A DNA stretch of 11,131 nucleotides from Candidatus Woesearchaeota archaeon (GCA_016203425.1 JACQMU010000155.1:1-11131), one strand, 5' to 3'; counted from the stretch's first letter, positions 1-8,452 are shown. The notes: generated by a model from the letters alone, not told the origin. A program made the numbers and translations.

Positions 1-3
1 AAA

Positions 4-972
4 ATGTACAGCTGGGGAGATGACACGGCAACATGGAAAAACGCAGGCGCCTACGACTACGGCGATGCAAAACGAGGATATTTTGAAGAACTAAAAAAAG
101 AAGCAAGCATCAAAGGCTCAAGAACATACAGCAAGAAGAAAGGGCCAAACCTTGAGCTTGTCGACCCAAAAGGAAAAAATTTAGCCACAGAAAGCGAAAA
201 CCCAATAATAGTCATGGTCGACGGCACAGGCTCAATGCAGACATGGCCTGCAGAAATCTTTGACAGGCTGCCATTGTTTTATCAAACACTGTCAAAATAC
301 AAAGATGGCATTGAAGTAAGCTTTTCAGTCATTGGCGATGCAAACATCGACCAAGCACCATGCCAAATAACACCATTTGGAAAAGGAACAACACTCGATG
401 ACTACCTAAAAGGGCTGCACCCAGAAGGAGGCGGAGGGCCAGGCATACGCGAAAGCTACGAACTCTGGGCACATTTCGTGAACGAACACGTCAAAACACC
501 CAAAGCAACATCACCATTCATGATAATAATGGGTGATGAAAAATTCTATGACCAAATAAGCCCAGAACAAGCAAAACACTACTTAGGCGATACTATACAA
601 GCGCCAATCGACGCGAAAACAGTGTGGAAATCACTTGCCCAAAAGTTTGACATATACCTTCTAAGAAAAGAATATGCCGGGCATGATGACGAAATAAAAG
701 CACAATGGGCAGAAGCAATAGGCCCACAAAAAATAATTCCCGTCTATGAACCGACAAGGGTGGTGGACGTTGCAATGGGCATAATTGCAAAACGCTGGGG
801 CAAATTCGGAGACTTCAAAACAAACCTCAGTGCACGGCAAGATGATGGAGGCATTGCAAAAGTAATGGACTCACTGCGCTCAGCACCAGGAATAAATCCA
901 ACAATGAAGTCTGCAATGAAAGACAAATCTGCAGGCAAAAAAAGCAAAGAACTAACAGAGGGAGAAGCATGA
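4..972 (+). CDS. VWA (von Willebrand A) domain protein
   Basis: This 322-residue soluble protein has a VWA-like fold. A beta strand (IIVMV) runs into D73-G-T-G-S77, a MIDAS motif of the D-x-T/S-x-S type. A glycine-rich loop follows (EGGGGPGIRES, about 141-151), in the place of the second metal-binding loop, and then a strand ending in MIIMGDE (about 173-179), in the place of the third. The last ~45 residues are Lys/Ser-rich and probably disordered. No signal peptide or membrane segment is visible. The MIDAS looks usable, unlike that of the large VWA protein on the other strand. The gene overlaps its downstream neighbour by ATGA, so the two are probably translated together. VWA genes commonly follow a MoxR-type AAA+ gene, which could lie just left of the window. 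The start is the first ATG, three bases inside the window edge, so an upstream start cannot be excluded. The exact role is unknown. Confidence 0.85.
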   Translation: MYSWGDDTATWKNAGAYDYGDAKRGYFEELKKEASIKGSRTYSKKKGPNLELVDPKGKNLATESENPIIVMVDGTGSMQTWPAEIFDRLPLFYQTLSKYKDGIEVSFSVIGDANIDQAPCQITPFGKGTTLDDYLKGLHPEGGGGPGIRESYELWAHFVNEHVKTPKATSPFMIIMGDEKFYDQISPEQAKHYLGDTIQAPIDAKTVWKSLAQKFDIYLLRKEYAGHDDEIKAQWAEAIGPQKIIPVYEPTRVVDVAMGIIAKRWGKFGDFKTNLSARQDDGGIAKVMDSLRSAPGINPTMKSAMKDKSAGKKSKELTEGEA

Positions 973-1826
973 AAAAAGCATACGAAACAAGCGGAAAAAT
1001 CTTTGAACAAGTAAGCCAAAAATACGCACCAGGGCTGCACGAACAACTGAAATCAATCGAGCCGAGGGAAATTGTTGTCGTGCAAGGAACATATGACCAC
1101 ATAGAAACACTGCTTGATACGCTAAAAGTGCCGTACGAACTCATAACACCTGCAGAAATAGAAAAACACAACGGCGGAAGAGTATTGTTTGTAAACTGCG
1201 CACAATACGAATCAGGAGTGCCAGCAAAAGCACTCAAAGAGTTTGTCAATGACGGCGGCAGGCTGGTAACAACAGACTGGGCGTTATCAGTAATAACAAA
1301 AACATTTCCAGGCAGGCTACACAAAACAAAAACAACAAGCGATGATGTTGTCGAAGTTCAAGCACACACAGACCTTGCACGCAGATTAGTCGGGCTAAAT
1401 TACGCACAATGCCACCCAAAATGGTGGCTGGAAAACTCAAGCCATGTTTATTCCATAGATAATGGAGTAACACCAATTATTACAAGTGATGAAATGAAAG
1501 AAAAATATGGTTCGCCCAACATCGCAGTAGGATTTTCAGAAGGCAAAGGTGAAGCCATTCACTTCATCAGCCACCTTGAACTCCAAAGAACACACCTGCG
1601 AACAAACAGTGACACTGAAGGATTAGAAGCATTTGTCAAAAAAATGAAAGTGTCAAAAACAGCAGACATGGACGATGCAAATGTTGCAGAATTAGAAGCA
1701 GCATTCAGCACACTAAACACACTGGCATACCTGTGCATCAGAACACCAGTACTGCCGCAAGAAATGAAAAGCATCACAAGTGCAGTGAACAAAGGGGGTG
1801 AAAAAAGCACAAAACTTGCACCATGA
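969..1826 (+). CDS. class I glutamine-amidotransferase-like fold protein
   Basis: This is a 285-residue protein. Residues 34-110 read as alternating strands and helices of a GATase1/DJ-1-like Rossmann fold: EIVVVQG (34-40), a helix, VPYELIT (54-60), VLFVNCAQY (72-80) and then FVNDGGRLVTTDWAL (92-106). C77 lies in the strand-turn where such folds can carry a nucleophile, but no clear Cys-His-Glu triad is visible, so catalysis is not established. A second conserved-looking stretch, GEAIHFISHLELQ (about 194-206), has H198 and H202. The C-terminal 80 residues are helical. It starts inside the stop of the VWA gene (ATGA) behind a GAGGGAG ribosome-binding site at 958-964, and itself overlaps the next gene by ATGA. 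I infer it works with the VWA and PK-like proteins. Fold assignment is moderate; function is unknown. Confidence 0.72.
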   Translation: MKKAYETSGKIFEQVSQKYAPGLHEQLKSIEPREIVVVQGTYDHIETLLDTLKVPYELITPAEIEKHNGGRVLFVNCAQYESGVPAKALKEFVNDGGRLVTTDWALSVITKTFPGRLHKTKTTSDDVVEVQAHTDLARRLVGLNYAQCHPKWWLENSSHVYSIDNGVTPIITSDEMKEKYGSPNIAVGFSEGKGEAIHFISHLELQRTHLRTNSDTEGLEAFVKKMKVSKTADMDDANVAELEAAFSTLNTLAYLCIRTPVLPQEMKSITSAVNKGGEKSTKLAP

Positions 1827-2710
1827 CAACAGCAATCGTGACTGTACCACCATATGCCCCATTCTTGGACGAAGTGGCACAGCACAAGATTGTTTCAGGA
1901 TTAAGGCTAAACACAGTCATGCCAGTCAAAGAGCCATTAGAAAATGTTCTCAAAAGGCTGCAAGACACAGGCAAACAAGCCTGGATAGACCTAAAAGGAA
2001 GACAATTACGCACAAGAGGCTATTGGGTGCCGCCGTTTACTGAAGTCTGCGTTAGTCACAAAATTGACGTCAAAACACCAACAACAGCATATTTTGGCAA
2101 TGGCAAAGAATCAGCAACACTAATTGGAGTTGACGGCTACAGACTATTGTTTTTAGAAGGACCGCGGCGCGTTGTGGGGCCTGGAGAAGCAATCAATATA
2201 CCAGACAAAAGCTTAGTCATTTATGGCGGATTGACAAACACTGACAAGAAATACATTGAAGCAGCAACAAAACTCGGTATGCACGATTACATGCTATCAT
2301 TTGTTGAATCACAAACAGACATTGCAGAACTACTGCGTTACGACAATAAAGCAAACATTGTGGCAAAAATAGAAAGCAAAAAAGGGCTTGATTACGTAAA
2401 AGAAAATTATGACTCCAAAACAAGGCTCATGGCAGCACGCGGCGACCTGTACATTGAAGTTGAACGCCCCCACCAAATACTTGAAGCACTTGAAGCAATT
2501 GTTGTAAAAGACAAACAAGCAATTGCAGCATCACGCATATTTGAATCCCTGGCTAAAAGCGCAGAGCCAACAAGCCAAGACATAACTGACGCTGCTTATT
2601 TAATGAAAATAGGCTACCAAACACTAATGTTAGGAGACGATGTGTGTTTACAGCGAGAATCTGTTATCGGAGCACTAAATTTATTAGAAGCAATAGTAAA
2701 CAAGGCATAA
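1823..2710 (+). CDS. pyruvate-kinase-like TIM-barrel protein, shortened
   Basis: At 295 residues this is much shorter than canonical pyruvate kinase (about 470), but several signatures appear in order. IDLKGRQLRT (55-64) resembles LDTKGPEIRT, and LTNTDKKYI (137-145) resembles LTEKDxxDI. MLSFVESQTDI (157-167) resembles ALSFVRSxxDI. VAKIES (180-185) keeps the catalytic-type Lys182 and Glu184, and MAARGDLYIEV (203-213) keeps Asp208, so both metal-ligand positions survive. SQDITDAAYLMKIGYQTLML (251-270) matches the end of the barrel. The residues between about 80 and 130 look like a reduced B domain. The N-terminal NFSHG-type motif, the ATQ of the T-A-T-Q motif and the whole C-terminal regulatory domain are missing. 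It could bind phosphoenolpyruvate or pyruvate in a repurposed reaction. Ordinary glycolytic pyruvate kinase activity is unlikely. The ATGA overlap with the preceding gene implies translational coupling; no good ribosome-binding site lies close to the ATG. Confidence 0.8.
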   Translation: MTTAIVTVPPYAPFLDEVAQHKIVSGLRLNTVMPVKEPLENVLKRLQDTGKQAWIDLKGRQLRTRGYWVPPFTEVCVSHKIDVKTPTTAYFGNGKESATLIGVDGYRLLFLEGPRRVVGPGEAINIPDKSLVIYGGLTNTDKKYIEAATKLGMHDYMLSFVESQTDIAELLRYDNKANIVAKIESKKGLDYVKENYDSKTRLMAARGDLYIEVERPHQILEALEAIVVKDKQAIAASRIFESLAKSAEPTSQDITDAAYLMKIGYQTLMLGDDVCLQRESVIGALNLLEAIVNKA

Positions 2711-2761
2711 AATGTTTGAAAACAGCAATAAGCAGAACAGCAAAAGAATTAGAACGAATTA

Positions 2762-3298
2762 TTACATTTGTTTGAGCTGACATTGCGCCCATTCATCCTT
2801 ACAGAGTGCGACAAGCTCCATGTCACGACGCTCACCGCCAGGCAACACATATTCTTTTCTAAGATACCCCTCAATTTTAAAACCAACTGATGCCAAAAGA
2901 TGACGCATGCGCTCATTTGTTGCAAAATAATTCGCCCAAAGCTTAAACAAACCAAGCTCATTAAGAGCTTTTGGCAACAATAATCTTAGTGCACGCTTGG
3001 CATGACCTTTACCCTGCTCTTGCTTGTTACCAATCACCAAAGCCAAACGGCCTTTTTGTGAAGGCCAATAAATCTGGTGAACAGAAATCTGGCCGACATA
3101 ATCATGGCACTCATTTTCTATTGCAAAAACATAATCATTCTTTGACGAAACAATTCTTTCAAGCCACAACTGTTCATCTTCACGTGTTCTCACTTTATTG
3201 AAATCAGCAAAATTGCCAACAATCCCCGCATCATTAACCCACGTCATTAAATTATCAACATCATCAAGACAAACCGGACGAATGTAGGTTTCAGGCAT
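2762..3298 (-). CDS. GNAT-family N-acetyltransferase, RimJ/RimL-like
   Basis: This 178-residue protein has the full layout of a RimJ/RimL/SpeG-type GNAT. The N-terminal strand is YIRPV, followed by a helix with DDVDNLMTW (12-20). A YVGQISVH strand spans 67-74 and LALVIGN 85-91. The acetyl-CoA pyrophosphate loop is QEQGKGHAKRAL (93-104), fitting Q-x-x-G-x-G/A. The C-terminal part has ATNERMRHLLASVGFKIEG (126-144) and a terminal YVLPGG...RRDMELVAL stretch, typical of the family. It transfers an acetyl group from acetyl-CoA to an amine, but the substrate (protein N-terminus, antibiotic or polyamine) cannot be read from sequence. Its ATG lies one base after the TAA of the large NorD-like gene, so it is very probably the last gene of that operon. 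A 51-bp gap separates its stop from the convergent PK-like gene. Confidence 0.88.
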   Translation of the reverse strand: MPETYIRPVCLDDVDNLMTWVNDAGIVGNFADFNKVRTREDEQLWLERIVSSKNDYVFAIENECHDYVGQISVHQIYWPSQKGRLALVIGNKQEQGKGHAKRALRLLLPKALNELGLFKLWANYFATNERMRHLLASVGFKIEGYLRKEYVLPGGERRDMELVALCKDEWAQCQLKQM

Positions 3299-3299
3299 G

Positions 3300-6200
3300 T
3301 TAAACAGTCAACCTCGCGTACAAGTTAGGCAAAACAAATGGCAATTCTTTTGCATCACGAACTTCGCGATAAATTGCGTGCTGGCCAATTGAACGCATTT
3401 TTTCATCTATTTTTGAGCCGTAAGCAAGCACTACCGGGATGCAGCCAGCACGCTTTGCTTCAATAACTGCTTTTTTTGTATCCTCAATTGCATACAAATT
3501 CTCGTACTCAAAATCATGAGGCACACCCTCCATCAAATAAAAAAGAATCTTTGTTTTCTCAGGACGCCGAGCCAACAAGTGCGTTGCATGGCGAATGCCA
3601 GCACCATCACGATTCTGCTGCAACGGGCTCAACGAAGCAATAGCATCACGAACAGCTGTGCTGTATTGAACATCAAAATCCTTTAACAAATAAAACTCAA
3701 CACGCTTTGCAGTCTCGCCAGAATAACCAGCAATTGCAAGAGGGTCTCCAATAGCATCAATAGCCTCACTAAAATAAATTGCAGACTGCTTAACAATATC
3801 AATCAACTTTTCTTTAGGAGCCATAATGTCAACAAACTTTCTCAAAGAACCACTAAGCTCAGACACAACCATTGCTGCAACAGAACGCTGGCGCACTAAT
3901 TCTTTTGAATAAATCTTGTCAGAAGGAGTAATGCCAGCATTCATTTCAGCTTTTGCTTTAACCAATGCATCATAATCCACATCACCAGAACGCTGCTTTC
4001 TGACAACAACGTGCTCTTCTGGCTTTAACAACTCAAAACGTTTTCGCAGGCGCTGGATAGCAGCATTATCAAACATACCTTTAGCAAAGCCTTCTTTAAC
4101 AGGAAGCGAACGCTCAAATAACTGAACAGCATTATGCCTGTACGCCAGACTCTTTGAGTCCCACTCATCATAACGGAAACGCCTGCCAACACCAGCTTCA
4201 TCAGAAGGCATTGCAATCAACGGTGAAGGACTGCCTTTTCCATTATCAACAATCCTGTCAAGCGCTATTGCCACACCAGTCACTGGGGTTGAAGCAACAG
4301 GTGCTTTGACATCAATAAAACATCCTGCAAGAGTATACAATGTGTCAACAACCCACAATGTGCGATTAATATCACGCCCACCACAATCTTTCTCTGCAAC
4401 AACAATATTCCAAGCATTTTCAAGAACAGTGCTAACTTTAGATGACATTGCCTTCAACACTTTAATATCAACACTCCCAGTCATTAGCTTTTGATACAAA
4501 CCATCCAACAACAGCTGAACATCACCTGCGTTCTCAACAGGCGAGTGTGAACAACCTTTATACTTTCTAAAAAAATCAAGGTCGCGCTTTAAGCCAGGAT
4601 AGTTATTGCGCAAAAATTTGTCAACCCGTTCAAGCTCAACAATCTCAAACAAGCTTCTCACAAGAGCAGGATTCTCATACGAAGCAAAAAAATTACTGAT
4701 TGAAGCATCATCACCAAAACGCTTTCTAATATCACAATCAAGCTTATCAACACCAACAACAAAAGTTCCTGCCTCAATCATACCTGCCTGATACGAAGCA
4801 AGTGCCTTAAAAACACCAAAATTTCTGTCAACATCACGCGATGCTTTAACAACACCAGGCAAAAAAACTTTGTTGCCATCCATCGAACACGAAAGCTCAT
4901 TTTGCGGAGATTTTTGAACCACAACAGCCTTGCCTGTTAAAGACTCAACATAACGCTGCAAGATTTCACCAACATCATCCAAACGCACAGCTGCAACATC
5001 AGTTATGTGCGCGTCATCAAAATAACCACTCTCATCAGTCAAGTACTCCACAAGTTTATCAACAGACCTGCTTTGCGAAACACCAAACGCAAGCCACTGA
5101 GTAAAATCTTTCTTAAGCAAAACAACCTTTTCAGGCATTACTTTAAAATACGCATCAGTAACTTTACGAATATCATTTGGATTACAACTAAATGCATTAG
5201 CTGCATCAACAACTTTTTGCGCGCCATTAATGCACAAAGTGCGATATTCTTCAGGAATGTTTACAATCATTTCAACACGATTAGGAAGCTCCTCAAAAGG
5301 CTCACTTGCGCGCTCTCCATTCTTGACAACTGAATTTTTAATGATTCTTGACAAATCTTTTACAGTTGCGCACAAAGCTTCAGCCTGCCCAATGCTCAAC
5401 GTGCGATAAGTCTGTTCAACAAGAGGCATTATTTTTTCAGCAATGTAAGAAGGCCTCAATCCATTTAATTTAGTCTTGGCAAGGTCCAACTGCTCAAAAA
5501 AAAACTCTTGCTGCTCACGACGCATTGCGCCAAAACGAATAAGCAAATCACGCACAAAAGCTTCCATTATGACAGGACGATTAGGCACTTGGTCTGCAAC
5601 CATAGCTTCATGCTTGTTTCCAACAATATCCACCAAACGCGTCCACATTTCACCATCAATACCAGACGGCATAGCAGCAGCAATCGTTGACATATAAGGC
5701 AACACTCTTCCATCAATAGCAGTATTCAGTGCAGAAGACGAACCTGCAGGCTCTGACAACACACGATTAACATAAGCAACAACATTTTCTTCAATTGCTT
5801 TCGCAGGAACTTCCTTTCTTTTCAAGCCATAAACTATACGGCCAGCACCTTTGATAACCTGTTCTCTCGCAGATTTATCAAGCTTGAAAACACGAGAAAA
5901 AAGGTCATTAAGATGAAAAACATTATTCCTGTCAAGCGCGGGATAAACAGCATTAGCAACATAAACAAGCTTTTCAAACTCTTCTTTTCCCAAAAAAGCC
6001 AAATCATCATTATTACAAATCCCCTCAATCATTGTGAGATAGCCAACACTTCTTACACCATCATTTGTTTCAAGAACTTCCCTGACAGAACGTGTTGTTT
6101 CCAAGCCAGCCTTAACACCAACCCTGCGAATAATTGGAAGTGCAAGCCTGAAAAACTCCAAAGGGTCTCGAGCATTTTTTGCACCATAAAGAGAACAAAA

Positions 6201-7046
6201 CTTAAGCAACTCCTTCTTTAAAGGCTCACTGTCAGTTTTTTTGGAATTAGCAGAAACAACAACTTCGTTGTACAACAACTTATCAAAAAAAATAATTTTG
6301 CCTGCATCCCAACAATATTTTCTTATAAGCTGTTCACGCACAGCAGAAAGCTCCTGTTGCGTAGTTTTAACACAATAACTAACATCGCGAGCAAATTTAT
6401 CAACTTTATTTTCATCACCAGTATCAACAACACTTAACAAAAAATCAAGCGCATAAAAAACATCATACTGCGGCAAAAACCTCAACAACGCGCGCTTTTG
6501 AGCAGTCGGATGATTAAAATGCTTTGCAGAAACAACAAAAAAGTTTCTGTAATTATCATCATGATACAAAAATTCTTCTACACCGCCCTGCTTAACACGA
6601 ATCTGCCCTGGAACAGATGATAAAGCAGTAACCCATTCATCACGCTCAGCAGCATTAATGCCTAACCTGCCCCAAGTTTTAGCAAGCTCTTCAAGAGAAG
6701 AAGCATACATGCAATCCTCATTAACAACACGCACAGCACTATTGCATTGCGGAATCAACTCCGGAGACTGCTTAGACAATTCAACAAAATGCTTCACTGC
6801 ATTAAGAAAACTCAAATGCGAAGCTGTTTTCCCATATGCTTTATCAACAAAAAACATCAGCTCAGAGATTTGCTGTTCTGAAAAACCACTAATGTTTTTT
6901 GCAATGCCTGAAGCAATAGATTTTAGCTCGCGGCCGCCTTTATTCTCAACAGACTTAAGAAACTCCTCAAGGTCATCACGTTTTTTAAAAGTTTTAAGCA
7001 CAATGCGAGAAGCCCCAACAACGGGTTTTTCATCAGGCATGGTCAT
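3300..7046 (-). CDS. NorD/CbbO-type giant protein with degenerate C-terminal VWA domain
   Basis: This 1248-residue protein is about twice the usual NorD/CbbO length. Residues 1-700 are mostly helical and unrecognised, possibly a helical-repeat scaffold. From about 745 the family signature begins. ASYQAGMIEAGTF (750-762) stands where relatives have a HQxGHxExGTF-like segment, followed by FFASYENPALVRSLFEIVELERVD and a long linker. RKRFELLKPEEHVVVRKQRSGDVDYDALV precedes the VWA domain (about 1055-1240). There, KDFDVQY, GIRHATHLLARRP and YAIEDTKKAVIEAKRAG all match NorD. Metal-site positions are altered: E1063-L-S-G-S replaces D-L-S-x-S, N1145 replaces Thr, and E1173 (LMEG) replaces the Asp of LTDG. 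Family members work with a NorQ/CbbQ AAA+ ring to activate metalloenzymes such as NO reductase or Rubisco. The start overlaps the upstream AAA+ stop (TGATG), giving a stoichiometric pair. No NO reductase or Rubisco gene is in the window, so the target is unknown. Confidence 0.85.
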   Translation of the reverse strand: MTMPDEKPVVGASRIVLKTFKKRDDLEEFLKSVENKGGRELKSIASGIAKNISGFSEQQISELMFFVDKAYGKTASHLSFLNAVKHFVELSKQSPELIPQCNSAVRVVNEDCMYASSLEELAKTWGRLGINAAERDEWVTALSSVPGQIRVKQGGVEEFLYHDDNYRNFFVVSAKHFNHPTAQKRALLRFLPQYDVFYALDFLLSVVDTGDENKVDKFARDVSYCVKTTQQELSAVREQLIRKYCWDAGKIIFFDKLLYNEVVVSANSKKTDSEPLKKELLKFCSLYGAKNARDPLEFFRLALPIIRRVGVKAGLETTRSVREVLETNDGVRSVGYLTMIEGICNNDDLAFLGKEEFEKLVYVANAVYPALDRNNVFHLNDLFSRVFKLDKSAREQVIKGAGRIVYGLKRKEVPAKAIEENVVAYVNRVLSEPAGSSSALNTAIDGRVLPYMSTIAAAMPSGIDGEMWTRLVDIVGNKHEAMVADQVPNRPVIMEAFVRDLLIRFGAMRREQQEFFFEQLDLAKTKLNGLRPSYIAEKIMPLVEQTYRTLSIGQAEALCATVKDLSRIIKNSVVKNGERASEPFEELPNRVEMIVNIPEEYRTLCINGAQKVVDAANAFSCNPNDIRKVTDAYFKVMPEKVVLLKKDFTQWLAFGVSQSRSVDKLVEYLTDESGYFDDAHITDVAAVRLDDVGEILQRYVESLTGKAVVVQKSPQNELSCSMDGNKVFLPGVVKASRDVDRNFGVFKALASYQAGMIEAGTFVVGVDKLDCDIRKRFGDDASISNFFASYENPALVRSLFEIVELERVDKFLRNNYPGLKRDLDFFRKYKGCSHSPVENAGDVQLLLDGLYQKLMTGSVDIKVLKAMSSKVSTVLENAWNIVVAEKDCGGRDINRTLWVVDTLYTLAGCFIDVKAPVASTPVTGVAIALDRIVDNGKGSPSPLIAMPSDEAGVGRRFRYDEWDSKSLAYRHNAVQLFERSLPVKEGFAKGMFDNAAIQRLRKRFELLKPEEHVVVRKQRSGDVDYDALVKAKAEMNAGITPSDKIYSKELVRQRSVAAMVVSELSGSLRKFVDIMAPKEKLIDIVKQSAIYFSEAIDAIGDPLAIAGYSGETAKRVEFYLLKDFDVQYSTAVRDAIASLSPLQQNRDGAGIRHATHLLARRPEKTKILFYLMEGVPHDFEYENLYAIEDTKKAVIEAKRAGCIPVVLAYGSKIDEKMRSIGQHAIYREVRDAKELPFVLPNLYARLTV

Positions 7047-7900
7047 CAGGGAAAGAATATTTTCAAAACTTCCTCAAGACCTCTCCTGGCATCTTTGTCA
7101 TCAGTAATCGGGCTTAACAAAGAAACACGACAAGCATCCTTTGCAGGAATGCCGTCATGAATTAATTTTCCAGCATAAGACAACAAACGAGTACTTGCAC
7201 CTTCCTCTAAACCTTGTTCTTTAAGGTTGCGAACTTTTTCAGCAATCTTTCTCAACAAATGCGCGTTTTCTGCATCAATGCCAGATTCATGCATTATAAT
7301 GTCTTCTTCAATTTTTGCAGGCGGATAATCAAAATCCAGAGCTATAAAACGCTGGCGCATGCTTTGCTCCAAATCCTGAGTTTTTCTATGATAACCCGGA
7401 TTGTAAGAAGCAACAACAATGCCTGTATCAGGAACTTTGAAAACTTTGCCAAGCCTTGGAACAGACAAATACCGACGGTCATCTGTCAACGAATAAACAA
7501 CAGTGTGCGCATCAGAACGCGCTTTGTTAATCTCATCAAGATACAAAATACCCCCATTTTTGGCAAACACTAACGCAGGACCATCCTGAAAACCACCAGA
7601 TATTAGAAAACGGCCCTGCAAATAATCCTCATCAATTGAATCATTGCACAACACAGTAATTAACGGAAGATTGCTCTTGCTGTCATGATTAATCTTCCAC
7701 GACATATATTGCACAAAACGCGTCTTTCCACAACCAGTAGGGCCTTTCAACAAAACAGGAATCTGGTTGCGATAAGCTGTCTCCAACAAACTCACTTCAT
7801 TACCAACCTCAACATAGAAAGGCTTTTCGTCAACACTAAAAGTATCAATACTAAAACCATCAGTTTGTGTTTTTTCTTTATTTCTTGTTGCTGTAGCCAT
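7046..7900 (-). CDS. NorQ/CbbQ-type (MoxR-like) AAA+ ATPase
   Basis: This 284-residue ATPase matches the NorQ/CbbQ/GvpN branch in length and motif order. Walker A is GPTGCGKT (53-60), and Walker B is GGILYLDEIN (116-125). Sensor 1 is Asn167 in ASYNPGY, the arginine-finger region is SMRQRFIALDF (180-190), and the branch-typical STRLLSYAG (236-244) holds sensor 2. It should form a hexameric ring that uses ATP hydrolysis to remodel a client, with the downstream VWA protein as adaptor. It overlaps that partner by one base (TGATG). The ATG at 7900 has only a weak upstream AGGTTA-like ribosome-binding site, and a terminator-like hairpin with a T-run lies just before it. Its expression may therefore depend on read-through from the small upstream gene. 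Family assignment is secure; the client is unknown. Confidence 0.95.
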   Translation of the reverse strand: MATATRNKEKTQTDGFSIDTFSVDEKPFYVEVGNEVSLLETAYRNQIPVLLKGPTGCGKTRFVQYMSWKINHDSKSNLPLITVLCNDSIDEDYLQGRFLISGGFQDGPALVFAKNGGILYLDEINKARSDAHTVVYSLTDDRRYLSVPRLGKVFKVPDTGIVVASYNPGYHRKTQDLEQSMRQRFIALDFDYPPAKIEEDIIMHESGIDAENAHLLRKIAEKVRNLKEQGLEEGASTRLLSYAGKLIHDGIPAKDACRVSLLSPITDDKDARRGLEEVLKIFFP

Positions 7901-7915
7901 TGTAATAACCTATTT

Positions 7916-7945
7916 AAAAAAAAAGAAATGCTCAATAAGAGCATT
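7916..7945 (-). terminator. hairpin plus T9 run between the hypothetical and AAA+ genes
   Basis: A perfect 7-bp inverted repeat, AATGCTC (7927-7933) and GAGCATT (7939-7945), has a 5-nt loop and touches the stop codon of the upstream minus-strand gene. On the minus strand it is followed by TC and nine T residues (7924-7916), about 15 nt before the AAA+ ATG. Poly-T tracts terminate archaeal RNA polymerase. Placed inside an apparent operon, this is more likely a partial terminator that lowers AAA+/VWA output than an operon end. Confidence 0.6.
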
Positions 7946-8439
7946 CAACCAAAAGGCGTGTAAGGCTTGCCAGGCAACATTGACTCACCGTTATCAAGAC
8001 GGTCGGTCATAAGCTGCATAATTGCTTGATTAGTAACATCAGCAACCTCTGCATCCAACTGAGCCTTAACTGCGTCATGCTGTGGTGAACCTTTGCCTGC
8101 AGAGAGCCAACTCAATGTTTGTTCAAGATCAAGCTGAACAACCTGGTCCTTGCGAACAAAAACTCTGCGCAAATGAACACACTTTGGTGACTCTTTTGTC
8201 TGATAACCCCACTCTAAATCAACAATGCCGTTACTTAACTTTATTGGATTAGTAACAACATGATTTGGGTACACAATAGCCGGGCTATCATGAGCCCTTA
8301 ACTGTTCTCCAAACCTTGACCATTCATTGTCAGTAAAGTATTGTGCAGCATCACGATGAGCAGGTGACTTTAACATGCGAGTCACCATATCAGATCCGCC
8401 TTCATACATACGTTCATCAGTTATTGGAATTTCTGCCAT
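7945..8439 (-). CDS. hypothetical protein, first gene of the AAA+/VWA operon
   Basis: I do not recognise this 164-residue protein. It is soluble-looking, with no signal peptide, membrane segment or cysteine cluster (one Cys, at 87). A central strand-rich part (about 53-105) includes SPAIVYPNHVV, IVDLEWGYQT and HLRRVFVRKDQVVQLDLEQ. It is followed by a Ser/Gly-Lys segment, a long helix (about 119-148) and a Pro/Gly-rich tail ending PYTPFG. The start at 8439 is chosen because AGGAGG lies 7 nt upstream. An in-frame ATG 24 bases further upstream (8463) lies beyond the ribosome-binding site and is unlikely. It lies 44 bp before the AAA+ gene, past a terminator-like hairpin. It is the best candidate for a small, highly expressed client or cofactor of the AAA+/NorD-like pair, but that is only positional inference. 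Confidence 0.8.
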   Translation of the reverse strand: MAEIPITDERMYEGGSDMVTRMLKSPAHRDAAQYFTDNEWSRFGEQLRAHDSPAIVYPNHVVTNPIKLSNGIVDLEWGYQTKESPKCVHLRRVFVRKDQVVQLDLEQTLSWLSAGKGSPQHDAVKAQLDAEVADVTNQAIMQLMTDRLDNGESMLPGKPYTPFG

Positions 8440-8446
8440 TTTGTTT

Positions 8447-8452
8447 CCTCCT
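8447..8452 (-). promoter_or_regulatory. strong Shine-Dalgarno AGGAGG
   Basis: AGGAGG on the minus strand sits 7 nt before the ATG at 8439. It is the strongest ribosome-binding site in the minus-strand operon and fixes the start of the hypothetical protein at 8439 rather than 8463. The partial gene at the right edge has the same site and spacing. Confidence 0.85.

Noticed and set aside
593..2518. several minus-strand frames of 60-165 codons opposite the first operon
   Set aside because: They mirror the A-rich plus-strand genes, giving Phe/Leu/Cys-rich translations with no motifs or start signals.
2711..2780. 22-codon ORF after the PK-like gene
   Set aside because: It overlaps the end of the convergent GNAT gene and has no independent support.
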